From Anaerolineae bacterium (GTDB lineage Bacteria > Chloroflexota > Anaerolineae > Aggregatilineales > Phototrophicaceae): 64,000 nt of DNA. Shown here piece after piece: positions 44,398-53,624 of this stretch. The position numbers and the translations under genes were made by a program. Within the stretch, counting starts at the first letter, position 1; the number at the start of each line of letters is the position of its first letter. The stretch spans positions 1-64,000 of the forward strand of contig JAJECX010000031.1 of the NCBI GenBank assembly GCA_022821805.1. The letters are read 5' to 3'. A model generated the notes under the pieces. The model had not been told where the DNA came from. It did no database searches and was given only the letters and a program-made list of their open reading frames with translations.

Positions 44398-46917
44398 ATG
44401 CCATTCAACAGGTCAGGCCTTGTCAGTCAGCTGCGAAAACATCGCCATGTCTTGGTCATCGTCACGCTGCTGACGCTAGTGATGACTTTCCCCACCATCA
44501 TTTACGTGTTTCGGACAGATGTCTTCTGGCTGCCGGGCGATAACTTTGACGTATTCATCAAATATTGGGATGTCTGGTACGGAAGACAGTTTTTGACGGG
44601 CCAAGCCGATCGCTTTTATACAGACCTAATGTTTTATCCGAAAGGCTTGTCCCTCAACTATCATCCATTCTTTATTCCGCAGATCATTGTGGTTAACGCG
44701 CTGAGCGTCTTTCTTCCGGTTCCAAATGTCATCAGCTTAACTTATCTTCTCATAACCGCGACCTGCGCTTTTTCCGCTTACGCTTACCTGCTCTGGTTGT
44801 TCAACGACAAGTGGATCGCGCTCTTCGGCGCTGTTGTCTTTGGATTCAGTCCTCACGTTGTAGGGCATCCATACCACCCTGACATTGCGTCTCTGTCAAC
44901 GGCGCCTCTGGCGCTCTATTGCTTTCATTGCGGCGTCCGAGAACGGCGGACGCGGCTGATAATTCTAGGGGGCCTGCTGACCGGCTTAACTACTGTGATC
45001 AGCATGTACTTGTATGTCTGCATCTTGATCACGCTGGGTTTTTACCTTTGCGCCTTTGCCATTTCAAGGCTGCGAGACAGGCGCTTCTGGCAGGATGTTA
45101 CACTGTTGTTCCTGGTTGTCGCCGTTTCTAGTATATGGCGCGTTTATCCTTTGATGGCCGGTTCAGCAGACATTGACGAGGTGGCGGCCTGGCACGGCGA
45201 CGAGATCAGGTCCGACGCGTTGTCTTACCTGATCAATTATCGCAATCCCATTATCGGTCCTCTGGCTGAATCGATCAGCGAGTTTCCACCAGGTGGGAAA
45301 ATCAGTACGACCAGCTATCTGGGATACCTGCCGCTGTTGTTGATTATCTTAGGACTTCTTGCTCATGCCACGCGACGGAGGATGCTGCCTTGGGCTTTGC
45401 TATGCGCCGTTTTTCTTGTCTTGCGCTTAGGATCCTATCTGAATGTAAACGGTACACTGTATCCGGATATTCTGCTTCCCAAGCACTATTTGGACCAGTT
45501 CTTGCCGGCTGTCTTTGAGTCCTTCTGGGAAGTTGACAACTTTATGATGGGCGCGCTCTTGCCGCTTGCTGTCTTGGCCTGTTTTGGTCTTGTCGCCATC
45601 CAAATGCGCTTTGCCATCGCTGCCAAGCCCGTGTTTATGTTGGCGCTTGTCGCGCTGGTAGCAGTCGAATACTGGATTCCGGTGCAGGGGAGGGTCATTT
45701 CAGACGAACAGGTCGCGTTTCTTGACTGGCTAGCCTCGGAAGAAGACACGCAGGACATTAGCGTGATCAACCTGCCAATGGGACGACGGAATTCGAAACT
45801 TTACAATCTTTACCAGGCGCTAAGCGGATATCCCCAATCCGAAGGCGCCATCAGCCGAACACCCGATCGTGCGTTCGATTATTTCAGAGCCAACTACTTG
45901 CTTACTGCATGGTACGATCGACGCCCGGTTCACTGTGATACGCCTGAACGGGACGCCTATCTCGCCGGATTAACCCAGCTTGAGCAAGACGGCTTTAGCC
46001 ATGTTGTTTTTCATCGACAACGTCAAAACTGGCCTGAAGTCAGGGAGAGTTTCCAAGGCATCAAGCCATCTTACTTCGATGGCTTCGTGTCGATATACCG
46101 GCTGCAAGACCTGAGAGACAGCTGCCCGGCGCAATTGGATCCGCGTCAAAGGTTTGCCTTTACATACGCGGAGGCTTTCGTGAAGCCTTCAATCCTGGAT
46201 GAACGAACTGCCAACGTGATCATCTTTCCGCCAACAGCGGAAGCAAACGACTATTTCATGCGTTATTTGCGTGTATATTCAGAAATAGACGCGACAGTCG
46301 TGACTGTCACTAGCGATGAGCAAGGGAGCGTCAACATCGAAGTTTCAGGCTTGCCGGATTCAGATATTGACCTGGAACAAAGCCATGCGATTTGGCTGGT
46401 CAATGATAATGCTGAATTCAACGCGGAGCGGACGGTGGCATATCAGGAGTGGTTCACCAAGCGCTTCAAATTCTGCGCGCGCTTCTATGAGGATGAGCGC
46501 ATAACCATTGATGCCTACATAGCATTAGAATATCCCTGCGCGGCAGTGGACGGCCAGAGCCCTGATGAGATCCGTTATGACAGCGGTCTGCGGCTTCATC
46601 ATGCCTCCTTTGATGTCCTTACGGACAAGATCCGTTTCTACCTGGCTTGGACACAGAACAGTAATGACACTATGGCATATTCAATTCAATTCATCGGCGA
46701 AGACGGGAACAAGGCTTGGCAGATCGACGAGGTGATTCATGATCAACTGTTGGCGGTTCATGAGGTAGAGACCACTGAGCTAATCGCGGGCGCCTACTCA
46801 GTGCAGCTGATCGTCTATGACTTCGAGACGCGGGCTAGTCAAGGCGGTGTGATCAGCGATACAGCAGAGCGCTTCGAACGCGAGTTCCAGTTAGGCCGGC
46901 TGGAGGCGCCGGGCTAG
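44398..46917 (+). CDS. Large multi-pass membrane protein (GT-C/YfhO-like) with C-terminal module
   Basis: An 839-residue protein. I place the start at MPFNRSGLVSQLRKH because GGTGAAG precedes it and membrane sequence follows at once. The N-terminal part has about ten to twelve hydrophobic segments. The first outer loop holds PGDNFDVFIKYWDVWYG; later come SPHVVGHPYHPDIA and, after the membrane part, NLPMGRRNSKLYNLYQ. These are shared almost exactly with the next gene. The layout resembles glycosyltransferase-C enzymes that use lipid-linked sugars, but no family assignment is certain. The last 175 residues (46390-46914) are a soluble module with Cys at module positions 29 and 50, found in all six array proteins. 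Enzymatic activity is inferred only. Confidence 0.8.
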   Translation: MPFNRSGLVSQLRKHRHVLVIVTLLTLVMTFPTIIYVFRTDVFWLPGDNFDVFIKYWDVWYGRQFLTGQADRFYTDLMFYPKGLSLNYHPFFIPQIIVVNALSVFLPVPNVISLTYLLITATCAFSAYAYLLWLFNDKWIALFGAVVFGFSPHVVGHPYHPDIASLSTAPLALYCFHCGVRERRTRLIILGGLLTGLTTVISMYLYVCILITLGFYLCAFAISRLRDRRFWQDVTLLFLVVAVSSIWRVYPLMAGSADIDEVAAWHGDEIRSDALSYLINYRNPIIGPLAESISEFPPGGKISTTSYLGYLPLLLIILGLLAHATRRRMLPWALLCAVFLVLRLGSYLNVNGTLYPDILLPKHYLDQFLPAVFESFWEVDNFMMGALLPLAVLACFGLVAIQMRFAIAAKPVFMLALVALVAVEYWIPVQGRVISDEQVAFLDWLASEEDTQDISVINLPMGRRNSKLYNLYQALSGYPQSEGAISRTPDRAFDYFRANYLLTAWYDRRPVHCDTPERDAYLAGLTQLEQDGFSHVVFHRQRQNWPEVRESFQGIKPSYFDGFVSIYRLQDLRDSCPAQLDPRQRFAFTYAEAFVKPSILDERTANVIIFPPTAEANDYFMRYLRVYSEIDATVVTVTSDEQGSVNIEVSGLPDSDIDLEQSHAIWLVNDNAEFNAERTVAYQEWFTKRFKFCARFYEDERITIDAYIALEYPCAAVDGQSPDEIRYDSGLRLHHASFDVLTDKIRFYLAWTQNSNDTMAYSIQFIGEDGNKAWQIDEVIHDQLLAVHEVETTELIAGAYSVQLIVYDFETRASQGGVISDTAERFEREFQLGRLEAPG

Positions 46918-47014
46918 TCGAACGAATACATGTCGCGGGATTTGCCGAAACTCACGACTGCCAAGACACAGTCTCAACGCTATTCGGCAATTATTGAATC
47001 TATAGGACTGCCAC

Positions 47015-49558
47015 TTGAAGCTTGTATTAAGGTGGCTGCGCGAGAATCACCACTTTGTCATCGTTATCACGTTGCTGACGCTGGTGGTGACTTTCCCCAC
47101 AATTGTCCACGTCTTCCGGGCCGATATCTATTGGCATCCGGGCGGGGAGCACCCGGATAGTTTCATCAAACTCTGGGATGTATGGTATGGGAAGCTTTTC
47201 CTTTCGAGCCAAGCAGACCGCTTCTACACCGATTTGATGTTCTATCCCGAAGGCGTTTCCCTCGTTTACCACCCCTTTTTGCTTCCGCATATCGTTATCG
47301 TGAACGCCTTGAGTCTGGTCGTGCCGCTCCTCAGCGCATACAGCCTGGCTCATCTGCTGATCATCTGGTCCTCCGCGCTTTCAGCCTACCTATACTTGCT
47401 CTGGCTGTTCAAGGACAGGTGGATATCGCTATTCGGCGCCATTGTCTTCGGCTTCAGTCCTCATGTCGTCGGGCACCCCTATCATCCAGATATTGCAGCA
47501 ATGGCGACCGTGCCATTGACCCTGTTTTGCCTGCATCGCGGTATCAATGAGGATCGACTCGCCCTGGTCGTTTTGGCCGGCCTGCTGACCGGGCTGACCA
47601 CCGTAATCAGTCTGTACATGTATATATGCATCTTGATTCTGCTCGGCTTTTTCCTATGCGCCTTCGCCAAGTCAAGGTGGCGCGAGCGGCGCTTCTGGCT
47701 GTGCGTTATGCTGCTGGGCTTGTCGATCGCGGTTTCAAGTCTGTGGCGCATAGTTCCGCTCATGAGCAATAGCGAGTCCTTGGGCACGGCGATCGACTGG
47801 CATGGCGTGGACGAAATCAACTCCGATGCGCTTTCCTTTCTTGTCAATTATGGCAATCCATTTTATGGACGCCTGTTTGAACCGATAGCTGAGACATCCA
47901 TCAGAAGCCATATCAGCACAACCAGCTTCTTAGGACTTCTGCCGCTGCTGCTCATCGGCGCCGGGCTATTCAAGACTGTAACGCGGCGCAAGATGCTGCC
48001 CTGGGTCTTCCTTTGCGCCGTCTTTCTCATCTTGCGGCTTGGCTCCCACCTCAACGTAAAAGGCAGCGCGTTTACGGACATTTTGCTTCCAAAATACTAC
48101 TTGGATCAGATCGCGCCAAGCGTTTTCGGGGCATTCTGGGAGGTCGACAACTTCATGATGGGCGCGCTGCTGCCTTTTGCTGTCTTGGCTTGTTTCGGCC
48201 TGGTGGCGCTGCGGAAACGGTACGACATCGCGGCTAACCCCAAGTTCATTCTTGTGCTTGCTCTTCTTGTCGCCTTTGAGTACTACATTCCGATTGAGAC
48301 CGATCACGTCTTCCCGGTTGGGGACGGCGCCATTAGCGAAGAACGGCTTGCCTTTCTCGACTGGCTCAATCAGGAAGACAGTGAATCGATACGGCTAGTT
48401 AACCTGCCAATGGGAAGAAGAAACTCGAAACTGTACAACCTGTACCAATTGCTAAGCGGTTATCCCCATTCCGAAGGCGCCATCAGCCGTACGCCCGAGA
48501 GCGCATACAGCTATATTCGCGGGAATCCCCTGCTTAATGCATGGCATAATCAGCAGCCGGTCAGCTGCGACCTGATTGATCGACAGACCTATCTCACGGC
48601 ATTGGCGCAGCTTGAGGCTGATGGATTCACCCACGTTGTTTATCATCAGGAATTTAGAGACTGGTTGAAGATCGGCGATAGCTTCCGCTACCTTGTCCCA
48701 GCCTACCGCGACGAGTTCGTATCGATATTTCGGCTAAGCGGCCTGCGCGCCGGCTGCAGCGAAGAAGCAAGCGCCCGCCTCGCATTCACACGCGAATACG
48801 CCAAGGCTTTGCAGGGACCTTCTGTCCTGGACAATCGAATTGGGACCGTCGTTGTCTTTCCGCCGACCGCCGAGGCAGCCGATCATTTCTTGCGCTACCT
48901 GCCAAATACTGCGACGATCGGCAGGACCGTTCTGGCAATCGCCGGCGATGAGTCGGCGAATATTGACATTCGCAGTTCGGACATGCCCGGTTCAATTTTG
49001 CCCGACGACCTGGACAAAATAGCTGCGCTTTGGCTGGTCAACAACAGGCTGGCTTACGACGCGCAGCAGTCTGCGGCCTATCAAGATTGGTTCACGGAGC
49101 GATTCAGATTCTGCGGACGCTATTATGACGAGGCGCAAATTACCATCGACTTGCATCTGAGAAGCGATATCGCCTGCGCCGCCATTGACGATAGCAACGC
49201 CTTTGAAATTCGCTATGATGATGGCCTGCGCCTGCAAAATCTTTCCTATGAAATCGAATCGGATACGCTCCGCTTTTACTTAACATGGACCAATCCGACG
49301 AGTGACACATACGCTTTCTCCCTTCAGATTTTTAATCAAGATGGGAACAAGCGGCTGCAGCAAGACAAGGTCGTTTCCCGCCAACTGCTGCAAGTCGTTG
49401 AGATTGACGGCGCTTCGCTGCCAGCGGGCGCCTACCCGGTCCAGCTGATCGTCTATGATTTCGAGACGCAAATTAGCCGAGGCGGCACGGTATCCACGAC
49501 GGGGGAGCGCTTTGAACGTGAGCTTGAAGTCGCCATCATCGAACTGGGACGCGAGTGA
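47015..49558 (+). CDS. Large multi-pass membrane protein, paralog of the 44398 gene
   Basis: An 847-residue paralog of the preceding protein, alignable over its whole length: PDSFIKLWDVWYGKLF, SPHVVGHPYHPDIA and NLPMGRRNSKLYNLYQ. The start is TTG with GGA seven bases upstream; no ATG is available near the first membrane segment. The shared C-terminal module occupies the last 176 residues (49028-49555), with FRFC and IACA supplying the two cysteines. The gene follows its paralog after 97 bases and stops 14 bases from the convergent GT39-like array. The pair looks like an old tandem duplication, since differences are spread throughout. Confidence 0.8.
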   Translation: MKLVLRWLRENHHFVIVITLLTLVVTFPTIVHVFRADIYWHPGGEHPDSFIKLWDVWYGKLFLSSQADRFYTDLMFYPEGVSLVYHPFLLPHIVIVNALSLVVPLLSAYSLAHLLIIWSSALSAYLYLLWLFKDRWISLFGAIVFGFSPHVVGHPYHPDIAAMATVPLTLFCLHRGINEDRLALVVLAGLLTGLTTVISLYMYICILILLGFFLCAFAKSRWRERRFWLCVMLLGLSIAVSSLWRIVPLMSNSESLGTAIDWHGVDEINSDALSFLVNYGNPFYGRLFEPIAETSIRSHISTTSFLGLLPLLLIGAGLFKTVTRRKMLPWVFLCAVFLILRLGSHLNVKGSAFTDILLPKYYLDQIAPSVFGAFWEVDNFMMGALLPFAVLACFGLVALRKRYDIAANPKFILVLALLVAFEYYIPIETDHVFPVGDGAISEERLAFLDWLNQEDSESIRLVNLPMGRRNSKLYNLYQLLSGYPHSEGAISRTPESAYSYIRGNPLLNAWHNQQPVSCDLIDRQTYLTALAQLEADGFTHVVYHQEFRDWLKIGDSFRYLVPAYRDEFVSIFRLSGLRAGCSEEASARLAFTREYAKALQGPSVLDNRIGTVVVFPPTAEAADHFLRYLPNTATIGRTVLAIAGDESANIDIRSSDMPGSILPDDLDKIAALWLVNNRLAYDAQQSAAYQDWFTERFRFCGRYYDEAQITIDLHLRSDIACAAIDDSNAFEIRYDDGLRLQNLSYEIESDTLRFYLTWTNPTSDTYAFSLQIFNQDGNKRLQQDKVVSRQLLQVVEIDGASLPAGAYPVQLIVYDFETQISRGGTVSTTGERFERELEVAIIELGRE

Positions 49559-49572
49559 ATGAACCTGCGCCA

Positions 49573-51477
49573 TCAACCTGCAGACGAGAAGCGAGCGATC
49601 TCAACTTCGCGCTCGAATCGCCGGCCTCCTTCTACGATTGTTCCCGCCTGACTCTTATGCGAAACATAGTCGTACATAATCAGCTTGACGCCATAGGCGC
49701 CCGCCGGCAGGGATGAGATATCCAGGCGCCGCGCATAGAAGCCGCTATTGCCGATGAGATCGTCGGACTGTGGTCCCGCCTTGGCGCCGTCTCGATCGAA
49801 TAGCTGGGTGGTGTAGGCGTAGAGGCCGAATTGAGTCCGCTGCCACCAGGCGTATACCCTTAGCGCAGCCTCGTCTTGCTCAACAACAATATTCGCCAGT
49901 TCGCTGCCATTATCGTAGCTGATCGCGAATGGCTGATTGCTGAGACGCAGCTCGCAGGGAATCCGGGCCGCAATATAGTACTCGATGATGTTTGCCTCAG
50001 ATTCCAGGAAACGTTTGCAAGGCTTGTATTGTTGGATGAACCAATTCTTGTAGATCGGCAGGCTCTTCAGGTTGGTGTGCTTCGGGTTATGGATAAGCCA
50101 GAGGCCTTTGCTATTGGCGGCAATAGCATCCAGACTCGCGTAAGCCGGCATTCCGCTGAATATTCCTTCACCCTGATCGTCTTCTTGCCAAATGCTGACG
50201 ATATCTTTCCAATCCGACAAGATCGGTCGATAGTATTGCAGTACCTTGCTTACGGAATGGTGGCGATTGTCGTCGGCGTGAATGCCAAGCAGCAGTTCCT
50301 TGCGTCCTGGCAGCTTCTGCGCCTGGTAGATGAAGTCCTGGAAGTGAAGCCCTGTTTCGTATAGTTGCCCCCGCAAAGCGGCATAGTTCGCAAACGCGTC
50401 CGAAGTCAGATACACAATGGACGCCGCAAGCCAGAGGACTAGCGCCGGAATCCGCAAGGTTTTCCAATGCGGAAGATATCGCAGCGCAGTAGCCAATGCG
50501 GCGCAGACCGGTAGCGCCAATACGGTCACGTAGCGCATTCGACTGGTGAAAAGAATCGGGGTCAACTCGTTCAAGAGCAGCGCCGCAAGAATCGAATAGA
50601 TGCCCACGAGCATCAGATACCGCTCACGGCTATTCAGGCGTCGGCGATAGATTAGCGCCAGCGCTGCCGCCGCCAATAGCGGGAACAGCAGGCCGTTTGA
50701 AAGGATCGACGATACAGCATAAACTGATTCGATCAAAGACAACCGCACAGGTGGAAGCTCGGCGCCGCCTTCAAGCCCGCGAGCGACGACTGGCAGCCAA
50801 GGGGTAAACATCAGCCCGCCAGCCGCCATAACCATAACCGTCTTAAGCCAGCGCCTGTCCTTTCTTACATGAAAGAGCATATAGGCGCCCACGGCCGCGA
50901 CCATCACGATACTGAAATAGTGGGCGTATATGATAGCTGTGATAGATAGAAACAGAGAAATCCATTTCCAGCGCGCCACTGATTCGCTGCTGCCGACAAC
51001 TTGCCAACTTGACCAGACCAGCCAGCCGGCCAATATGGGCAGGAGCGTGTACATTCTGGCGATATGGCTGAAGAACAGGAAAAACGCCAGGCTCGAAAGC
51101 AAGATCGCCGCTGTCAGCGCGCTTTCGCGATGCCCGCTGATAAGCGCTATGCGATAGGCGACGGCAACCGCGATCGCAGCAAAATATACTGACAGCAGTC
51201 GCCAGACGAATAGATCCTCGCCCGCCAGCCAATGCCATAAGTTCAGGACGATGAAGTAAAGCGGACCATGCTGTGGGCTGCGTGTACTGACGCTTTCGAG
51301 CGTCTCAATGGCGTTGAACCGCTGGTCCATTGAAGTCGAAAACAGATTGAAGGCGGTGTTGGTTTCATCGTGCCCGACCGGATAAGTCTTGAGGTTGCTG
51401 ACTCCGTAAGCGTAGACTAACAGCAGGCAAACCAATAAGATCATCAGTCGAATGTTGTGGCTGCCTGCTCGATTCAT
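49573..51477 (-). CDS. GT39/ArnT-like membrane glycosyltransferase with C-terminal module
   Basis: A 634-residue protein. After the first membrane segment comes YPVGHDETNT, whose Asp37-Glu38 matches the acidic pair in the first outer loop of GT39/PMT/ArnT enzymes. HGPLYFIVLNLWHWLAG follows, as in that family. About ten to twelve hydrophobic segments precede a soluble C-terminal region. The last 176 residues (49576-50103) are the shared module, with Cys29 (YKPC) and Cys50 (RIPC). Expected chemistry, by family, is transfer of a sugar from a lipid phosphate donor on the outer face of the membrane. It is the most diverged and last-transcribed of the four tandem copies. Confidence 0.82.
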   Translation of the reverse strand: MNRAGSHNIRLMILLVCLLLVYAYGVSNLKTYPVGHDETNTAFNLFSTSMDQRFNAIETLESVSTRSPQHGPLYFIVLNLWHWLAGEDLFVWRLLSVYFAAIAVAVAYRIALISGHRESALTAAILLSSLAFFLFFSHIARMYTLLPILAGWLVWSSWQVVGSSESVARWKWISLFLSITAIIYAHYFSIVMVAAVGAYMLFHVRKDRRWLKTVMVMAAGGLMFTPWLPVVARGLEGGAELPPVRLSLIESVYAVSSILSNGLLFPLLAAAALALIYRRRLNSRERYLMLVGIYSILAALLLNELTPILFTSRMRYVTVLALPVCAALATALRYLPHWKTLRIPALVLWLAASIVYLTSDAFANYAALRGQLYETGLHFQDFIYQAQKLPGRKELLLGIHADDNRHHSVSKVLQYYRPILSDWKDIVSIWQEDDQGEGIFSGMPAYASLDAIAANSKGLWLIHNPKHTNLKSLPIYKNWFIQQYKPCKRFLESEANIIEYYIAARIPCELRLSNQPFAISYDNGSELANIVVEQDEAALRVYAWWQRTQFGLYAYTTQLFDRDGAKAGPQSDDLIGNSGFYARRLDISSLPAGAYGVKLIMYDYVSHKSQAGTIVEGGRRFEREVEIARFSSAG

Positions 51478-51589
51478 GCTTCTGTTCTCAGCTCATTCGG
51501 GCGACCCCGGCTGGCGCGTTAAAGTCCATTGCGCTAGCGAAGACAGTTGGCGCTTGCGCCGGTTGGGCCCCGCGGGAATAGACAAAGGT

Positions 51590-53485
51590 TCATTCCCCAA
51601 TCGTGAACCTGCCAACCTCGATTTCGCGCTGAAAGCGAATCTGCGCGCCTAAAACGAGCCCGGGCTGGCTCTTTAAAGTCTTGCGATCATAAACAATTAG
51701 CTTGAGGGTGAACTCGCCAGCCGGCAAGGACGAAAGGTCCAGGCTTCGTAGATAGAATCCAACATTGCCGATTATGTCGTCTGACTGCTGAAGCGTCTTC
51801 ATTCCGCCCTGGTCGAAGATCTGCAGCGAATATTTATAAACGCCGAAATCCGTCCGCGTCCACCATGTGTAAACATTTAGCGTATCGCCGTCTAGCTCAA
51901 GTACAATATTGCTCAGTTCCGTGTCGCTGCCATATTGTATGGCGAGCGGATCAGCGGCAGTTAACAGCGCGCAGGGCAGGTCCACCGGCGCGTAGCGCTC
52001 AACCATCGAGAGCGGCTTTTCGATGTAACGCGCGCAGAATTGGTAATGCTGCGCGAAAACATCCGAGTAAGCCGGTATCTCTTCCAAGTCAGTCTGCTCC
52101 GGATTGTAAACCAGCCAGACCGGGAATCTCCAGGCGTCGATGCTGTCCAGCGAGTTATATCTGCGGTCCAATGCCATGATCTCGCCGACGCCCTCGTCAT
52201 TGGTCCATATATGGATGAGTCCCTGCACTCTTCCCGGAACATTGCCGTAATAGCCCAGGTATCTTGAAGGAATCGGCGAATCCGGATGGAAACTCACTAT
52301 GAAGTCCGTTCCATTTGTGACGACCGCTGGTTCGTAGAAAACGTCCTGATAGTGAGGCACTTTCTGTTGATCCAGACTGAGCCAGTTGGTATAGACCAGC
52401 ATCTCGTCCGAGCGGGCGTAGAAAGCGAAGGCTGCAATCCACAAAATGAAGAAGGGAATGCGCAAGTAGCGCCACGCTGGAAACAGGTTCAAGCCAATCG
52501 CAAGCGCGCAAGCCCCGGGCAATGCCAATATGATCGTATAGCGGAGCCGCCGCGCAACCACCACCGGAGCGAGTTCATTAGCCGCCAGCATGAGCAGGAA
52601 AATCGCGCCGGTTAGAATCAAGATGTACTTCTGCGCCGGGTTGAGCCCTCCGTAATATAGCGCTGCCGCGATCGCGGCGACCAGCGCGACTAAGGGCAGG
52701 CCGTTCGTGTAAGACGAAGCCAACGCGTAGATTGCCTCAATAAGGGAAAGAGCGTTGCCCGTCTCTACGATCCTGTTGGACAATCCCAACGCATTCACAG
52801 GCAGCCAAGGGACGATCAGCAGGGCAGCTCCAATCGATGCCAGGCTGATAAGAAGCCAGCGTCTTCCCTTTGGCGCAAAGATGAGATGATAAACACCAAC
52901 CGCCGCAAGCAGGATCGCCCCGTAGTAATGCACCCATAGAATGGCGGCGCACGCGCTAATGTATGCGATCCAATAGTGGCGGGGAACCGAGCCCGCAACT
53001 GACGCGATCTTCCAGTAGGACCAGGCTACCCAGACAGATAGCATCGCAAGCAGACTGTACATTCTGATGTTGTAGCTGTAATAAACCACGAATGCGAGGC
53101 AGGCGGCCAACAGCGCCGCGTCGATCGCAGTGTCAGCGCGGCTGCTCTGCAGCGCCAGTCGATAGGTAAACGCAACCGCGATCAGGCCGAAATAAAGGGA
53201 CAGCAAGCGCATGCTGAACATATCTTGGCCCGCCAGCCTGATCCATAAATTCATCAAGACGAAGTAACCGGGAACATGGACATTCGAGTTGATGACGCTT
53301 TCTACAGTCTCGGGAATGCTGTAGGGCGGGTCAAATCGCGAGTCTGACAGATGCCTGGCGGTCCAGGGTTCGTCTACCGCTATGGGAGAAGATTTGATAT
53401 TGGAAAGGCCAAGCGTATAGCTTAAGACCAGGCACAGAACAACAACAGCGAAATGAGTCCTTGATCTGTGGAGCATATTCACCAC
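51590..53485 (-). CDS. GT39/ArnT-like membrane glycosyltransferase with C-terminal module
   Basis: A 631-residue paralog of the neighbouring tandem genes. The first-loop acidic pair is intact: SSPIAVDEPWT, Asp38-Glu39. VPGYFVLMNLWIRLAG replaces the usual HxPLY motif. The start region reads GTG-GTG-AAT-ATG, so the exact first codon is uncertain by up to three residues. The shared C-terminal module (51593-52120) has YQFC and DLPC at positions 29 and 50. The protein is predicted to act at the outer membrane face. The spacer on its downstream side contains GGCGC-TT-GCGCC (51549-51560). Confidence 0.82.
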   Translation of the reverse strand: MVNMLHRSRTHFAVVVLCLVLSYTLGLSNIKSSPIAVDEPWTARHLSDSRFDPPYSIPETVESVINSNVHVPGYFVLMNLWIRLAGQDMFSMRLLSLYFGLIAVAFTYRLALQSSRADTAIDAALLAACLAFVVYYSYNIRMYSLLAMLSVWVAWSYWKIASVAGSVPRHYWIAYISACAAILWVHYYGAILLAAVGVYHLIFAPKGRRWLLISLASIGAALLIVPWLPVNALGLSNRIVETGNALSLIEAIYALASSYTNGLPLVALVAAIAAALYYGGLNPAQKYILILTGAIFLLMLAANELAPVVVARRLRYTIILALPGACALAIGLNLFPAWRYLRIPFFILWIAAFAFYARSDEMLVYTNWLSLDQQKVPHYQDVFYEPAVVTNGTDFIVSFHPDSPIPSRYLGYYGNVPGRVQGLIHIWTNDEGVGEIMALDRRYNSLDSIDAWRFPVWLVYNPEQTDLEEIPAYSDVFAQHYQFCARYIEKPLSMVERYAPVDLPCALLTAADPLAIQYGSDTELSNIVLELDGDTLNVYTWWTRTDFGVYKYSLQIFDQGGMKTLQQSDDIIGNVGFYLRSLDLSSLPAGEFTLKLIVYDRKTLKSQPGLVLGAQIRFQREIEVGRFTIGE

Positions 53486-53624
53486 GCATTACCCTTTGGT
53501 GTGAATGACGCTTTCAGCAGCGTGAAAAAGCGCCGTATGTTGACGCGGCGATATTTGAGAACGCAGCCGCGCGGGAAGCCATTTACTCTTGCGCCGGCTG
53601 CGGCATGCTGAGGCGCGCTAACGG

